Assembly (NCBI RefSeq): GCF_001591645.1
Contig: NZ_BCVH01000002.1
Span: 1 to 64,000, forward strand
Origin: Robertmurraya korlensis NBRC 107688
Lineage (GTDB): Bacteria; Bacillota; Bacilli; Bacillales; Cytobacillaceae
Length of the DNA stretch: 64,000 nucleotides
Reading direction: 5' to 3'
The notes under the pieces were generated by a model, which worked only from the letters and a program-made list of their open reading frames with translations, had not been told where the DNA came from and searched no databases. Below are positions 26,017-34,935 of the stretch, in pieces. Each line of letters begins with the position of its first letter. The first letter of the stretch is position 1. Made by a program: the position numbers and the translations under genes.

Positions 26017-28101
26017 TTACTTTGTTCTTTTCAATCGAAAGTAACTATCCAGTACTTTTCTCCCTATTTCTAAATTAGGAGAGGGACCTTTTTCTCCTGT
26101 ATACACCCATGGTACAACGACAGCCATAGAGACCTCCGGATTTTTTGAAGGGGCGTACGCTACTAAACTAAGATTCATTACCGGCGGCGGTTCCTTGTAC
26201 AAATGCCTTGATGGCCCATCATAAAAGGCCTCCGCCGTTCCTGTTTTTCCTGCTGGTGAATAGGTAGCATCCTTAAATTCCTTGTATGCTGTACCTAACG
26301 GGTGCTGCATGACTTGACGAAAACCCTCTTGAACCCTCTTCATATAGCTCTCGTTAACATCGATTCGATTTAGGATCTTTGGCTTAATTTCTCGTACCAG
26401 TGTACCAGGTTCACTGATATTCTGTAGATTCGTTTGACGTATTTCCTTTACCATTCTCGGTTGGATACGATTTCCACCGTTAGCAATTGTACTTACATAT
26501 TGGGCAAGCTGCATCGGGGTGTATGTATCATATTGTCCAATGACTAAATCCAATAGAAATCCAGGCTTTGTGCTTGACCCTTTATAACCTATGGTTTCAT
26601 TGGGAAGATCAATACCGGTTCTAGTTCCAAGTCCAAATTGACCAAAGGAATCCCGCACAATAGTAAATGTATTTGGATTAAGAATTAATGGTTTATCGTA
26701 GGCATACTGGCCTTTTCCTATTTTAATGGCTGTATGAAACATATACACATTGGACGACCTTCTTAGCGCGTATACATCATCAATCGGGCCAAAATTCTTC
26801 CATGATTTCTTTACTGGTGTACCTTTTATTTTCATAGGTGCATCCACTAGTACCGTCTTAGGCTTAATTACCCCTTTCTGATATCCTGTTAAGATAGTTG
26901 CGCCCTTTACAGTTGATCCTACATTGTATGAAGTGGTAATATTCCCTAATGAAAAGTCTTCAGCTTCATAGTTCCCCTCATCATTCTTCACCAATAATTT
27001 CCCCGCCATTGTTAATACTTCACCAGTACGCGGATCCATTAAGACAACAAATGCTCGATCTAAAAACTTAGTATCCTTGTTTGTTTTCGTTTTGAGTAGT
27101 ACTTCCTCAATAATTTTTTCAACTGCTAGCTGCATTTCCATATCAATGCTTAAAATAAGGTCATTTCCCTGTTCCCCTTCAGATATCGTTTCTGACTCAA
27201 TAATTTCCCCAGATTTGTTAGTTACCTTTTTTATTTTGGATTTTTGACCACTTAGGACATCTTCATACTGCCATTCAATATAACTTTTACCAACCCTATC
27301 ATTGCGGTTGTATTCCCTAGCTACGTAATAATCCAAATGATCTCTCGGAATCCCTTCTCTTGTATCAGTTACTTTTCCAAGGACAGTTTTTAATGTATTT
27401 TTAAATTTATATACTCTTTCCCAATCGGTAATCGTTTCTACACCAGGTAAAGATTGCAAGCTTTCACTAACTTCTGCAAACTCTTTATCTGAAACATCTT
27501 TGTTCTTAATTACTTGCGGGGTAAATTCCGTGCTATTCCTTAATTCCTTCCATATGGATATGACCTCTAAATCATCCTCTGAAAATTGTTCGATCTCCTC
27601 TTGTGTTATTCGATCCATTGTTAGTTGATAAATCTTCTTATTCCAATTTTGGGTGGTTTGTCCTTTTTTTAGAGCCTTCCTTTCTTTCTCCTTTACCTTG
27701 TTTTGTGCCTCATCCGGAAAACGTAACATCCAATACTCTTTTTTGTCTCGATCGGATACCCTACTTGCATCCATCGTAATAATGGACGCTAGCTTCTCAG
27801 CAACCTGTAACATGTCTTTTGCTCCATGACCTTGGTTGATATAGGCAATTGCCTTTTGTGGGGCATTATCAACGATCATTCTAAAATTCCTGTCGTACAT
27901 ACGCCCCCTTGGAACAGGATGATTAATGGTAATATCCTCTGTTCTTTCAATCTCTCTTCGATAATCCTCTCCATACACAATTTGGATGAAGCCTAGGCGT
28001 AGTACAAGAATGGAAAAGAGCAAAAACACGAAAAAAAACAGCATATTTAACCTTACAGGTAGCTGTTTCCGCTTCTTCTTCCCCTTTTTTTCTTGATTCA
28101 T
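26017..28101 (-). CDS. pbpA: Class B penicillin-binding protein PbpA (PBP2A)
   Basis: 694 aa. One N-terminal membrane anchor (LNMLFFFVFLLFSILVLRLGFIQI), a PBP dimerisation region (~60-300), then a transpeptidase domain with SxxK in GSTVKG, SxN in RRSSNVYMF and KTG in AGKTGTAEAF. It crosslinks peptidoglycan on the outer membrane face; in B. subtilis PBP2A works with the Rod elongation system. GGAGGTAGATATCC precedes the ATG. It lies between pstS and yqgE, the B. subtilis order. Confidence 0.93.
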   Translation of the reverse strand: MNQEKKGKKKRKQLPVRLNMLFFFVFLLFSILVLRLGFIQIVYGEDYRREIERTEDITINHPVPRGRMYDRNFRMIVDNAPQKAIAYINQGHGAKDMLQVAEKLASIITMDASRVSDRDKKEYWMLRFPDEAQNKVKEKERKALKKGQTTQNWNKKIYQLTMDRITQEEIEQFSEDDLEVISIWKELRNSTEFTPQVIKNKDVSDKEFAEVSESLQSLPGVETITDWERVYKFKNTLKTVLGKVTDTREGIPRDHLDYYVAREYNRNDRVGKSYIEWQYEDVLSGQKSKIKKVTNKSGEIIESETISEGEQGNDLILSIDMEMQLAVEKIIEEVLLKTKTNKDTKFLDRAFVVLMDPRTGEVLTMAGKLLVKNDEGNYEAEDFSLGNITTSYNVGSTVKGATILTGYQKGVIKPKTVLVDAPMKIKGTPVKKSWKNFGPIDDVYALRRSSNVYMFHTAIKIGKGQYAYDKPLILNPNTFTIVRDSFGQFGLGTRTGIDLPNETIGYKGSSTKPGFLLDLVIGQYDTYTPMQLAQYVSTIANGGNRIQPRMVKEIRQTNLQNISEPGTLVREIKPKILNRIDVNESYMKRVQEGFRQVMQHPLGTAYKEFKDATYSPAGKTGTAEAFYDGPSRHLYKEPPPVMNLSLVAYAPSKNPEVSMAVVVPWVYTGEKGPSPNLEIGRKVLDSYFRLKRTK

Positions 28102-28159
28102 GGATATCTACCTCCACTCGTGACTGCCCCTCCTATTCATTTTAGGAGAGGCGTAGGAG

Positions 28160-29371
28160 CTAATCTAATTCGATCTTTCTAACAAAGAAATAAATAAGGC
28201 TATGTCCAGAACCGATTAACAACAATAGGACCGGAATACTTTCCTTTGGGTCAAAAAATGAAATAGCTACCAAAAAAGCTAGTATGGATATAATTCGTCC
28301 AGTATTAAGAAAGATTTCTCTTACAACGATATATTCAATTCTCATCTCTGCAGCATTCCAGCCTCTGCCTATTACATCATAAGTCATTGATACATAAGGA
28401 ACTAACAGGGTCGGGTATGCTACAGCAATAACTGCTGCGTAAATTAACATTTTTGTATAGGTTAGGTTAAAAATTAGTAAAAGAATAGCTGCATACAGTA
28501 GAAGACCACCAGCTAAAATTGCCTTTTTTCGATGACGCTTTTTTATCCACCGTGATGCAAAGAAGTACCCTATAAAGGCGATACCTGAATTGACTAATCC
28601 AAATGTTCCTAAAGCCATTTCACTTCCTGTTGTTATAAAAACAAAGACGGATATGACAAAGACAAACGTACCTTCTCTTACCCCTTGTACAAAGTGTGCA
28701 TTTGTAATTTGCTTCCAATTAAAATTGTTTTTTCTTTCCTGAAGGATTCTTAAGAACATGTATTGACCATTAGCAGGTCTTCTTTTCAAGAAGAAACTTA
28801 GTAAAACAGCAACCGAAAAAAGACCTAATGATGTTGCAAATATAATAGAATAACCTGTGAACTTCTCAAGTTTTGAAATCACAGTACCAGCCACAATAGG
28901 ACCAATCATCCCGCCAACTGAAGATAATATACCTAAAAAACCATTGAAGAAGTCTCTTGTTTCAGGCTCTGTAATTTCAAAAGTTAAAACATTAAATGCT
29001 AACCAATAAAAACCATATCCTACACCTAGTAACCCACCTAATAGAAGTAAGAATTGTGAAGCATTTGTTCCGATGGTTAAAACGGTCAAATAAAAAATGG
29101 CTAAAAAAATAACACCTATCCGTAAGACAATTACACGGTCAATTTTTTTTGCCCATCTACCAGCTAGGATAAAAGTTAGAGGCTGAAGAACAACAACTGC
29201 GAGGTTATAAAGTGCTAGATCTTTAAATTCACCTGATTGTTTCCATAAATAAATATTTACAAAAGTATTGGATAACGCAACGCTTAGAGAATATAAACCA
29301 CCGATTATTAAAAGAAGTAACAAATCTTTTGACAGTTCGATGTCTCCAAATATTTTTTTCACTTTACTCAT
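28160..29371 (-). CDS. yqgE: YqgE, MFS-type transporter
   Basis: 403 aa with about 12 hydrophobic segments; MFS loop features are FILAGRWAKKIDRVIVLRIG and ASRWIKKRHRKKAILAGG. Substrate unknown. ATG 29371 is nine bases after AAGGGGAG; the 24-residue longer frame from 29443 overlaps the sodA terminator and is rejected. An imperfect inverted repeat after the stop (about 28124-28155) lacks a T-run. Confidence 0.85.
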   Translation of the reverse strand: MSKVKKIFGDIELSKDLLLLLIIGGLYSLSVALSNTFVNIYLWKQSGEFKDLALYNLAVVVLQPLTFILAGRWAKKIDRVIVLRIGVIFLAIFYLTVLTIGTNASQFLLLLGGLLGVGYGFYWLAFNVLTFEITEPETRDFFNGFLGILSSVGGMIGPIVAGTVISKLEKFTGYSIIFATSLGLFSVAVLLSFFLKRRPANGQYMFLRILQERKNNFNWKQITNAHFVQGVREGTFVFVISVFVFITTGSEMALGTFGLVNSGIAFIGYFFASRWIKKRHRKKAILAGGLLLYAAILLLIFNLTYTKMLIYAAVIAVAYPTLLVPYVSMTYDVIGRGWNAAEMRIEYIVVREIFLNTGRIISILAFLVAISFFDPKESIPVLLLLIGSGHSLIYFFVRKIELD

Positions 29372-29441
29372 GAATAGAAACTCCCCTTCGTATCTAAGGG
29401 TAGTTTTCATCAGTAACACCTTAATTATGTACAAAATAAAC

Positions 29442-29472
29442 AAAAAACGACGTGGAATAATCCACGTCGTTA
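29442..29472 (-). terminator. Terminator of sodA
   Basis: AACGACGTGGA (29447-29457), ATA, TCCACGTCGTT (29461-29471), then a T-run on the minus strand. Confidence 0.87.
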
Positions 29473-29485
29473 CTTGTTTTGTTAT

Positions 29486-30094
29486 TTACTTAGCTTCAGC
29501 ATATCTCTTTGCAACTTCATCCCAGTTAACAACGTTCCAGAAAGTATTGATATAGTCTGGACGACGGTTTTGGAATTTTAAGTAGTATGCATGCTCCCAA
29601 ACATCAAGTCCTAGGATAGGAGCTTTTCCTTCCATTAATGGTGAATCTTGATTTGGTGTGCTAGTAACTTCTAGCTCCCCATTATTTACAGCTAGCCAAG
29701 CCCAACCAGAACCAAAACGAGTTGTAGCAGCTTTTGCAAATTCTTCTTTAAAGCTATCAAGACTTCCAAACTTGGCATTGATTGCAGCTTGAAGGTCACC
29801 TGTAGGTTCTCCACCACCATTTGGAGACAAGATTTGCCAGAATAATGTGTGGTTTGCGTGACCGCCACCATTGTTACGTACTGCTGTGCGAGCTGCTTCA
29901 GGTACCGCATCAAGATTAGCGATCACTTCTTCAACTGATTTTGATAGCAATTCTTCATTGCCAGCTAATGCGTTATTCAAGTTCGTTACATATGCGTTGT
30001 GATGTTTTGAGTGATGAATGTTCATCGTTTCCTTGTCAATATGTGGTTCTAGAGCGTCGTAAGCATAAGGTAATTGCGGTAGTTCAAATGCCAT
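29486..30094 (-). CDS. sodA: Superoxide dismutase (Mn type) SodA
   Basis: 202 aa. Metal ligands are H27 in NIHHSKHH, the histidine in NHTLFW, and D and H in [11 protein letters not shown]; the sequence around GGGEPTG and the overall pattern are those of Mn-SODs. Dismutates superoxide in the cytosol. TTAGGAGGAG precedes the ATG, and a promoter TTGAAC-17-TAATCT lies upstream. Divergent from the Crp/Fnr gene. Confidence 0.96.
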   Translation of the reverse strand: MAFELPQLPYAYDALEPHIDKETMNIHHSKHHNAYVTNLNNALAGNEELLSKSVEEVIANLDAVPEAARTAVRNNGGGHANHTLFWQILSPNGGGEPTGDLQAAINAKFGSLDSFKEEFAKAATTRFGSGWAWLAVNNGELEVTSTPNQDSPLMEGKAPILGLDVWEHAYYLKFQNRRPDYINTFWNVVNWDEVAKRYAEAK

Positions 30095-30186
30095 GAAAAA
30101 ACTCCTCCTAATTATGTATAATGATTTTTTCCTTAGAAAATCCCTTGTATATGTAACATTGGGATGTTCCTAAAGTAATTAACTTA

Positions 30187-30215
30187 AGATTACCAAACTT
30201 GGCAACATTGTTCAA
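30187..30215 (-). promoter_or_regulatory. Sigma-A promoter of sodA
   Basis: TTGAAC (complement of 30210-30215), 17 bp, TAATCT (complement of 30187-30192). The 374-base gap 30095-30468 otherwise holds only the divergent promoter of the Crp/Fnr gene; no small gene or Fnr palindrome was seen in it. Confidence 0.55.
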
Positions 30216-30410
30216 ATAATTAGCTTAAGCTAACAGATATACGATTTCCCTAATTAGTAAGATGTATTCGCCATTCTAGATACTATTCCCTCTTATTATG
30301 ATACCATTTCTGATGTTTCGATAATTTGTCAAAAATGTAAATATTAGCGCCATGTCAATGATTTAAGTCATAGCTAATCGGTATTGTTCATTATAAAGGA
30401 CGTCTTGTTA

Positions 30411-30439
30411 TTGACACTTATTATGTATTTTTATTAAAT
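30411..30439 (+). promoter_or_regulatory. Sigma-A promoter of the Crp/Fnr-type gene
   Basis: Consensus TTGACA (30411-30416), 17-bp spacer, TTAAAT (30434-30439), 30 bases before the start codon. Confidence 0.6.
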
Positions 30440-30468
30440 CAAAGAGAGGAGAGGAAAGGGCGGGTACT

Positions 30469-31164
30469 ATGAACGAAATAAATGTTTCATTATATAGCTT
30501 ACTTATACAAGAATTTATCGACAAGGAAAATATACAGAAAATTAAAGCGGGTACAACGATATTCAATGAAAGAGATGCTGTAAGCCATATTTATATTCTA
30601 TTACAGGGAAGCATGTCTCTCGGGCGAGTCCATATGAGAGGCAAGGAATTTATTATTAAAATCCTAAATGGAGAAGAGCTAATTATTGAATATCAATTAT
30701 TTAAATCAAATCCTATTTATCACTTTTATGCAAAAACGATTAAGGATTGTGAATTTCTTATGATCAAACGGGAAGAGTTCGAAAAGTTTTCGATGAGTTC
30801 GCCTAGAGTCGTGAGCGCTTTAACCTCCTGGCTAAGCACAAGATATTTAAAAGCTCAAATGAAGTGCCAGGATTTGATTATGAATGGAAAAAGAGGTGGG
30901 CTGTATAGTATATTAATTCGCCTTTGTAATAGCTATGGTGTAATGACTGAAAAAGGAATTTTGATTGACCTCCCTCTGACCCACCAAGAACTAGCAAGTC
31001 TTACGTATGGAACAAGAGAAGTAATACAGCGCATGCTGAAGGATCTTAGGGAACTAGATGTCATTTCGTATGAACAGCAAAAATTCACCGTGAAAAACCT
31101 AGCATATCTAAAGCAAGAAGTAGATTGTCAGAACTGTCCACATGAAATCTGTGGTTTAAACTAG
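30469..31164 (+). CDS. Crp/Fnr-family regulator with C-terminal Fe-S cysteine cluster
   Basis: 231 aa. Cyclic-nucleotide-binding-fold sensor domain (~15-120), a dimerisation helix, and a winged HTH (LTHQELASLTYGTREVIQRML). The extreme C-terminus has C220-x2-C223-x4-C228, the same spacing as the three cysteines (227, 230, 235) that hold the 4Fe-4S cluster of B. subtilis Fnr. That makes an oxygen-sensing Fnr function likely, although the gene lies beside sodA, not narK. The HTH reads TREVIQR instead of the usual ESVxR. AAAGGG precedes ATG 30469. Confidence 0.82.
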   Translation: MNEINVSLYSLLIQEFIDKENIQKIKAGTTIFNERDAVSHIYILLQGSMSLGRVHMRGKEFIIKILNGEELIIEYQLFKSNPIYHFYAKTIKDCEFLMIKREEFEKFSMSSPRVVSALTSWLSTRYLKAQMKCQDLIMNGKRGGLYSILIRLCNSYGVMTEKGILIDLPLTHQELASLTYGTREVIQRMLKDLRELDVISYEQQKFTVKNLAYLKQEVDCQNCPHEICGLN

Positions 31165-31191
31165 AAAAGAGCTCTTAGAGCTCTTTTCTAG
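31161..31191. terminator. Bidirectional terminator
   Basis: CTAGAAAAGAGCTC (31161-31174) and GAGCTCTTTTCTAG (31178-31191) form a perfect palindromic stem covering the stop codon of the Crp/Fnr gene and facing yqgC. Confidence 0.8.
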
Positions 31192-31674
31192 TTATAGGAC
31201 AACTAAGACAAAATATATAATCATAAATACTTGAATAAGCCCTTTTGTAATCACACTACTAATAAAACCTACTACTGAACCAACCCCGACCTTCAAGGAT
31301 TCACTCAATCCTTTTTTATTGATAAGAAGCTCTGCCAATACTGCACCTATAAAAGGGCCTAAAATAATACCTAGTATCGGGATGATAAACGGACCTACTA
31401 ATAATCCGATCGTACTCCCCCATATCCCAGCTTTTGAGCCACCAAATTTTTTAACACCAAACAGATTTGCTAGATAATCAGCGCCAAATAACAAAAGCAC
31501 TAATAGGCCTTGAATACTCCAAAATAGCCAATTAAAAGGTTCAAAAGAGAACAATAATCCGTAAACAATAAAGCCACCAACCAAAAATAACACACCTGGA
31601 ATTATCGGATAAACTAAACCTACAAAAGAAACTAGAAAAAACAATACAATGATAAGCCAATACACTAGTTCCAC
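31192..31674 (-). CDS. yqgC: YqgC, DUF456 membrane protein
   Basis: 160 aa, strongly hydrophobic, with the DUF456 pattern: VYPIIPGVLFLVGGFIVYG near the N-terminus, LANLFGVKKFGGSKAGIWGS, and glycine-rich helices GPFIIPILGIILGPFIGAVL. Function unknown. GTG 31674 has GAGGTG five bases before. Same place relative to sodA and yqgB as in B. subtilis, except for the inserted Na/Pi gene. Confidence 0.85.
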   Translation of the reverse strand: MELVYWLIIVLFFLVSFVGLVYPIIPGVLFLVGGFIVYGLLFSFEPFNWLFWSIQGLLVLLLFGADYLANLFGVKKFGGSKAGIWGSTIGLLVGPFIIPILGIILGPFIGAVLAELLINKKGLSESLKVGVGSVVGFISSVITKGLIQVFMIIYFVLVVL

Positions 31675-31690
31675 CTTGTCACCTCAGTAC

Positions 31691-31720
31691 AAAAAAACAA
31701 GGGAATATCCCTTGTTTTTT
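31691..31720 (-). terminator. Terminator of the Na/Pi cotransporter gene
   Basis: AAAAAACAAGGGA (31692-31704), ATA, TCCCTTGTTTTTT (31708-31720), with a T-run on the minus strand. Confidence 0.82.
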
Positions 31721-33353
31721 AAGAATGTCTTACTCCTAGAACTGCTTCTGCAATATTTACAGCATGATCACCAATACGCTCTAGATTACTAATAATATCA
31801 ACAAACACAATCCCTGCCGAACCAGTACACTTTCCTTCATTCAAACGTAGTATATGCTGCTTTCGAAGAGTTCTTTCCATTTTATCAATTTGATTTTCTT
31901 TTTCAACTACATGTCGTGCTGCATCCAAATCCTTATGATCTAGAGATTGAAGAGCCTCTTGAACTGTTGAAATTGTTAAAGCAAACATCTCTTCTAAGTC
32001 TTTCATTGCACTCTCTGTAATCTTCACTTTATTCGAATTTTGATATTCAACAAGCTCAACAATGTTCTCGAAGTGGTCCCCTATTCTCTCAATATCACGA
32101 ACCGTATCCATTAATGTTGTATGCTCTTCCGAATCATTGTTTGAGAGTGGGCTTGTAGCTAGTTGCACTAGATAATCCGTAATTTTACGGTCAAGATTAT
32201 TTATTGCACTTTCTAACTGATACGCCGATTCTGCATGCTTGTTTTGCTTTGTATTAACAAAATTACTCGTTTCCTCTAAACCTTTAAGCGCAAATTGCCC
32301 CATTCTCAACACTTCTTCCTTAGCTTGTCCTAAAGCTATAGAAGGAGACTGCTTAATAAAGTTAGGATCTAAGTGCTTCGATTTGTAATCAATAAGAGAA
32401 TCATCACCCGGAATGAGTTTGATTACAATAAGTGCAAGTAATCCAATAAACGGAAATTGAATAATTGTATTTGTTGTGTTGAAGATTCCATGAGCAAAAG
32501 CAATGGTCATTTCTTCATTTAAGTTTAAAGTCCCTTGTAAGGATGTAATAAGCTTCGTAAAAGGAATAAGCAAAATCATAAAGATTGCTGTTCCAATGAG
32601 ATTAAATAGTACATGTGTGGCAGCTGCTCTTCTTGCCGCAACCGATGCACCAATTGATGCTAAAACAGCTGTAATCGTTGTACCAATATTGTCACCAAAC
32701 AACACTGGAAGTGCCGCATCTATATTTATTAGATTTTCGGCATATAGTCCTTGTAAGATCCCAATTGTTGCACTAGAGCTTTGGACAATAACCGTAAATA
32801 CTGTTCCAATCACAACACCCAAAATTGGGTTTGAACTCATATTAACAGTTAACTCGTGGAAAGCCTCTAAGCTTCTAAGGGGTTTCATACCACCACTCAT
32901 TAACTCTAATCCGTAAAACAATGCACCAAAGCCAAAAACAATTTGCCCAATGCTAGTCGTTTTATTACTCTTAAAGAAAAATATTAAGATAGAACCAAGG
33001 GCTATAATTGGAAGAGCGTATTCACCAATATCTATACCGATGATAAATGCGGTAACGGTTGTACCGATATTTGCCCCCATAATGACTCCAATAGCTTGTC
33101 TTAATGTCATAAAACCAGCACTAACTAAACCAACGGTAATAACCGTCGTACCAGAACTACTTTGGATTAGCACTGTAACAATAATACCTGCTAACACACC
33201 CATAAAAGGATTGGTTGTAAAACGGTCAAGAATGTCTCTTAATTTGTCTCCTGCCGATTTTTGCAAGCCATCTCCCATAAATTTAATACCGAATAAAAAT
33301 ATTCCAAGGCCACCTAAAAATTCAAAAATCATTTGCTGGATGTTTATTTCCAA
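31719..33353 (-). CDS. Na+/Pi cotransporter (NptA/YqeW-like) with C-terminal PhoU domain
   Basis: 544 aa. Two inverted Na_Pi_cotrans repeats, each with the QSSS motif (VTVLIQSSSGTTVITVG, and VIVQSSSATIGILQGL), about nine membrane helices, then a cytosolic PhoU-like tail (~345-544; TVRDIERIGDHFENIVELVE and SNLERIGDHAVNIAEAVLG). It should import phosphate with sodium, with the tail as regulator. TTG 33353 follows AGGGG by nine bases; the TTG three codons upstream abuts that site. In B. subtilis the homologue (yqeW) is elsewhere. Confidence 0.9.
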   Translation of the reverse strand: MEINIQQMIFEFLGGLGIFLFGIKFMGDGLQKSAGDKLRDILDRFTTNPFMGVLAGIIVTVLIQSSSGTTVITVGLVSAGFMTLRQAIGVIMGANIGTTVTAFIIGIDIGEYALPIIALGSILIFFFKSNKTTSIGQIVFGFGALFYGLELMSGGMKPLRSLEAFHELTVNMSSNPILGVVIGTVFTVIVQSSSATIGILQGLYAENLINIDAALPVLFGDNIGTTITAVLASIGASVAARRAAATHVLFNLIGTAIFMILLIPFTKLITSLQGTLNLNEEMTIAFAHGIFNTTNTIIQFPFIGLLALIVIKLIPGDDSLIDYKSKHLDPNFIKQSPSIALGQAKEEVLRMGQFALKGLEETSNFVNTKQNKHAESAYQLESAINNLDRKITDYLVQLATSPLSNNDSEEHTTLMDTVRDIERIGDHFENIVELVEYQNSNKVKITESAMKDLEEMFALTISTVQEALQSLDHKDLDAARHVVEKENQIDKMERTLRKQHILRLNEGKCTGSAGIVFVDIISNLERIGDHAVNIAEAVLGVRHS

Positions 33354-33451
33354 GTATTTCAACCCCTACACTATTTTTCGACATATTTCTTAAAAACCCC
33401 TTATTCATTATGGGTAACGTAAAGAAAAAAGTAAATATAATTATCTTTAAA

Positions 33452-33498
33452 TTTACAATGCCTTAACAAAAGGATAGTAATATTACAATTGTGTTACA
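33452..33498 (+). promoter_or_regulatory. Candidate PhoP half-sites between nptA-like gene and yqgB
   Basis: TTTACA (33452-33457) and TTAACA (33463-33468) are 11 bp apart, and ATTACA (33482-33487) and GTTACA (33493-33498) are also 11 bp apart; the pairs are out of phase (19 bp). In such A+T-rich sequence chance is possible. Confidence 0.25.
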
Positions 33499-33602
33499 AA
33501 TCATATATTAATGATAATAATTATTTGTGTTAACTTGGACAATAAACACATATCAGGATAAAATAATGAGGGATTACATAGAAAGGTGTGTGTCATGCGC
33601 TC

Positions 33603-34373
33603 ATGAACATATTTCAGCAATTATTTAAAAGTCTCTATTCTCCTAAGGACATTGCTAAAACAAGATTCCAAGGTATTGGAAAAACCATTCTTTACGTCTT
33701 TCTGTTAACGTTAGTTTCGGTTATACCAACTATTAGCTATGTAAGTTCAGCTATAAATAATGGAATTGAGACAGCAGCCCATACAGTAGATAATGAGCTT
33801 CCTGATTTTTCAATAGAAAATGGTGAGCTCTCGGCAGACCAAAAGGAACCCATCTATATTGAGGATCCAGATTTTACGATCATATTTGATTCTACTGGCG
33901 AAGTAAGTGAGACTGATTTAGAGGGCTATGAGAATGCATTTGCTCTTCTTAAAAACGAGTTTGTTCTCATTGCAGGAGGAACACTTGACACTTACGATTA
34001 TTCAACTTTGTCTGACCTAGACCTTACAAAAGACAGTGTTCTGGATGTGATTCATTCAGTTGATGGTTTATTAGCTGTTATTATCCCCGTCCTAGCATTA
34101 ACTATTTATATCTTTTCAAGTGCCATAAAGTTTATTGAAATTACCATTCTTGCATTATTCGGCCTATTTATTAAGAATGTGACCAATCGTAATCTACCAT
34201 ATCGACAATTATGGAGACTTTCAGCCTATAGTGTGACTCTCCCTACCATTTTCTTTACCATAATGGAAGCTTTTCAAACGAATGTTCCTAATGGATTCTT
34301 AATTAATTGGTTTGTTTCTATTATTATGTTGTATTTAACAATACGAGAAATCCCACAAAAAGCTAAGCAATAA
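33603..34373 (+). CDS. yqgB: YqgB, DUF1189 membrane protein
   Basis: 256 aa. Membrane helix at ~25-50, an extracytoplasmic acidic loop (~55-140) and four more helices. The opening (IFQQLFKSLYSPKDIAKTRFQGIGKTILYVFLL) is the DUF1189 signature. Function unknown. ATG 33603 is favoured by family length; the AAAGGTG ribosome site is closer to an out-of-frame ATG at 33595 that opens a three-codon frame overlapping this start (ATGA). Confidence 0.83.
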   Translation: MNIFQQLFKSLYSPKDIAKTRFQGIGKTILYVFLLTLVSVIPTISYVSSAINNGIETAAHTVDNELPDFSIENGELSADQKEPIYIEDPDFTIIFDSTGEVSETDLEGYENAFALLKNEFVLIAGGTLDTYDYSTLSDLDLTKDSVLDVIHSVDGLLAVIIPVLALTIYIFSSAIKFIEITILALFGLFIKNVTNRNLPYRQLWRLSAYSVTLPTIFFTIMEAFQTNVPNGFLINWFVSIIMLYLTIREIPQKAKQ

Positions 34374-34404
34374 AAAAAACGCGATGTATCGCGTTTTTTT
34401 TTTT
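34374..34404 (+). terminator. Terminator of yqgB
   Basis: ACGCGAT (34379-34385), GT, ATCGCGT (34388-34394), then eleven T. Confidence 0.88.
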
Positions 34405-34469
34405 AACTCTGTTCTATCAATCTATCTACTGAATATAAATAGAGTAACTCTACTAATAAGGAGATCGAT

Positions 34470-34820
34470 ATGAAACGTCTCTTCCTATTCTTACTAGTTA
34501 CTCTTATTTTATATATAATATATGTTGATTTAAGCATTGGTACAATACCAAATAATCAAACGGTAGAATCAATTGAGGTAGATTCCAAAACAATTCAAGT
34601 AGAAGAGACTGTGATCCCATCGTTTAGTAGGACCGTTGAGCAGGGAGACACCGTTCTTTCAATCATTGAAACAGAATTAGAGGGAGCAGTACCAGTTCCC
34701 ATTGAAAAAATAGTTAATGATTTTATTTTATTGAATAAAGGCAAAAAACCGGAGGAAATACAAGCTGGAAAGTCATACCTTTTTCCTGATTACAGCAAGT
34801 CCGATAACAACTCACAATAA
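34470..34820 (+). CDS. yqfZ: YqfZ-like membrane-anchored LysM-type protein
   Basis: 116 aa. N-terminal membrane helix (LFLFLLVTLILYIIYVDL) and a C-terminal LysM-like module (TVEQGDTVLSIIE to IQAGKSYLFPDY) facing outside. Position directly before ispG is that of B. subtilis yqfZ. AAGGAGATCGAT precedes the ATG. Peptidoglycan binding is inferred. Confidence 0.75.
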   Translation: MKRLFLFLLVTLILYIIYVDLSIGTIPNNQTVESIEVDSKTIQVEETVIPSFSRTVEQGDTVLSIIETELEGAVPVPIEKIVNDFILLNKGKKPEEIQAGKSYLFPDYSKSDNNSQ

Positions 34821-34935
34821 TGGAGACTTTTTCCCTGCATCAAGATTCTTGTCACCTTTATCGTTCATTGTTACAATGTTCAATAGGAAAGTACTAAGAT
34901 TATGAGATCTTTTTTTCAAAAGGAGAGAATCACTG

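Noticed and set aside
28120-28158. Inverted repeat CCTCCTA/TAGGAG between yqgE and pbpA as a terminator
   Set aside because: No T-run follows on the minus strand; it contains Shine-Dalgarno-like sequence, so it was not called a terminator.
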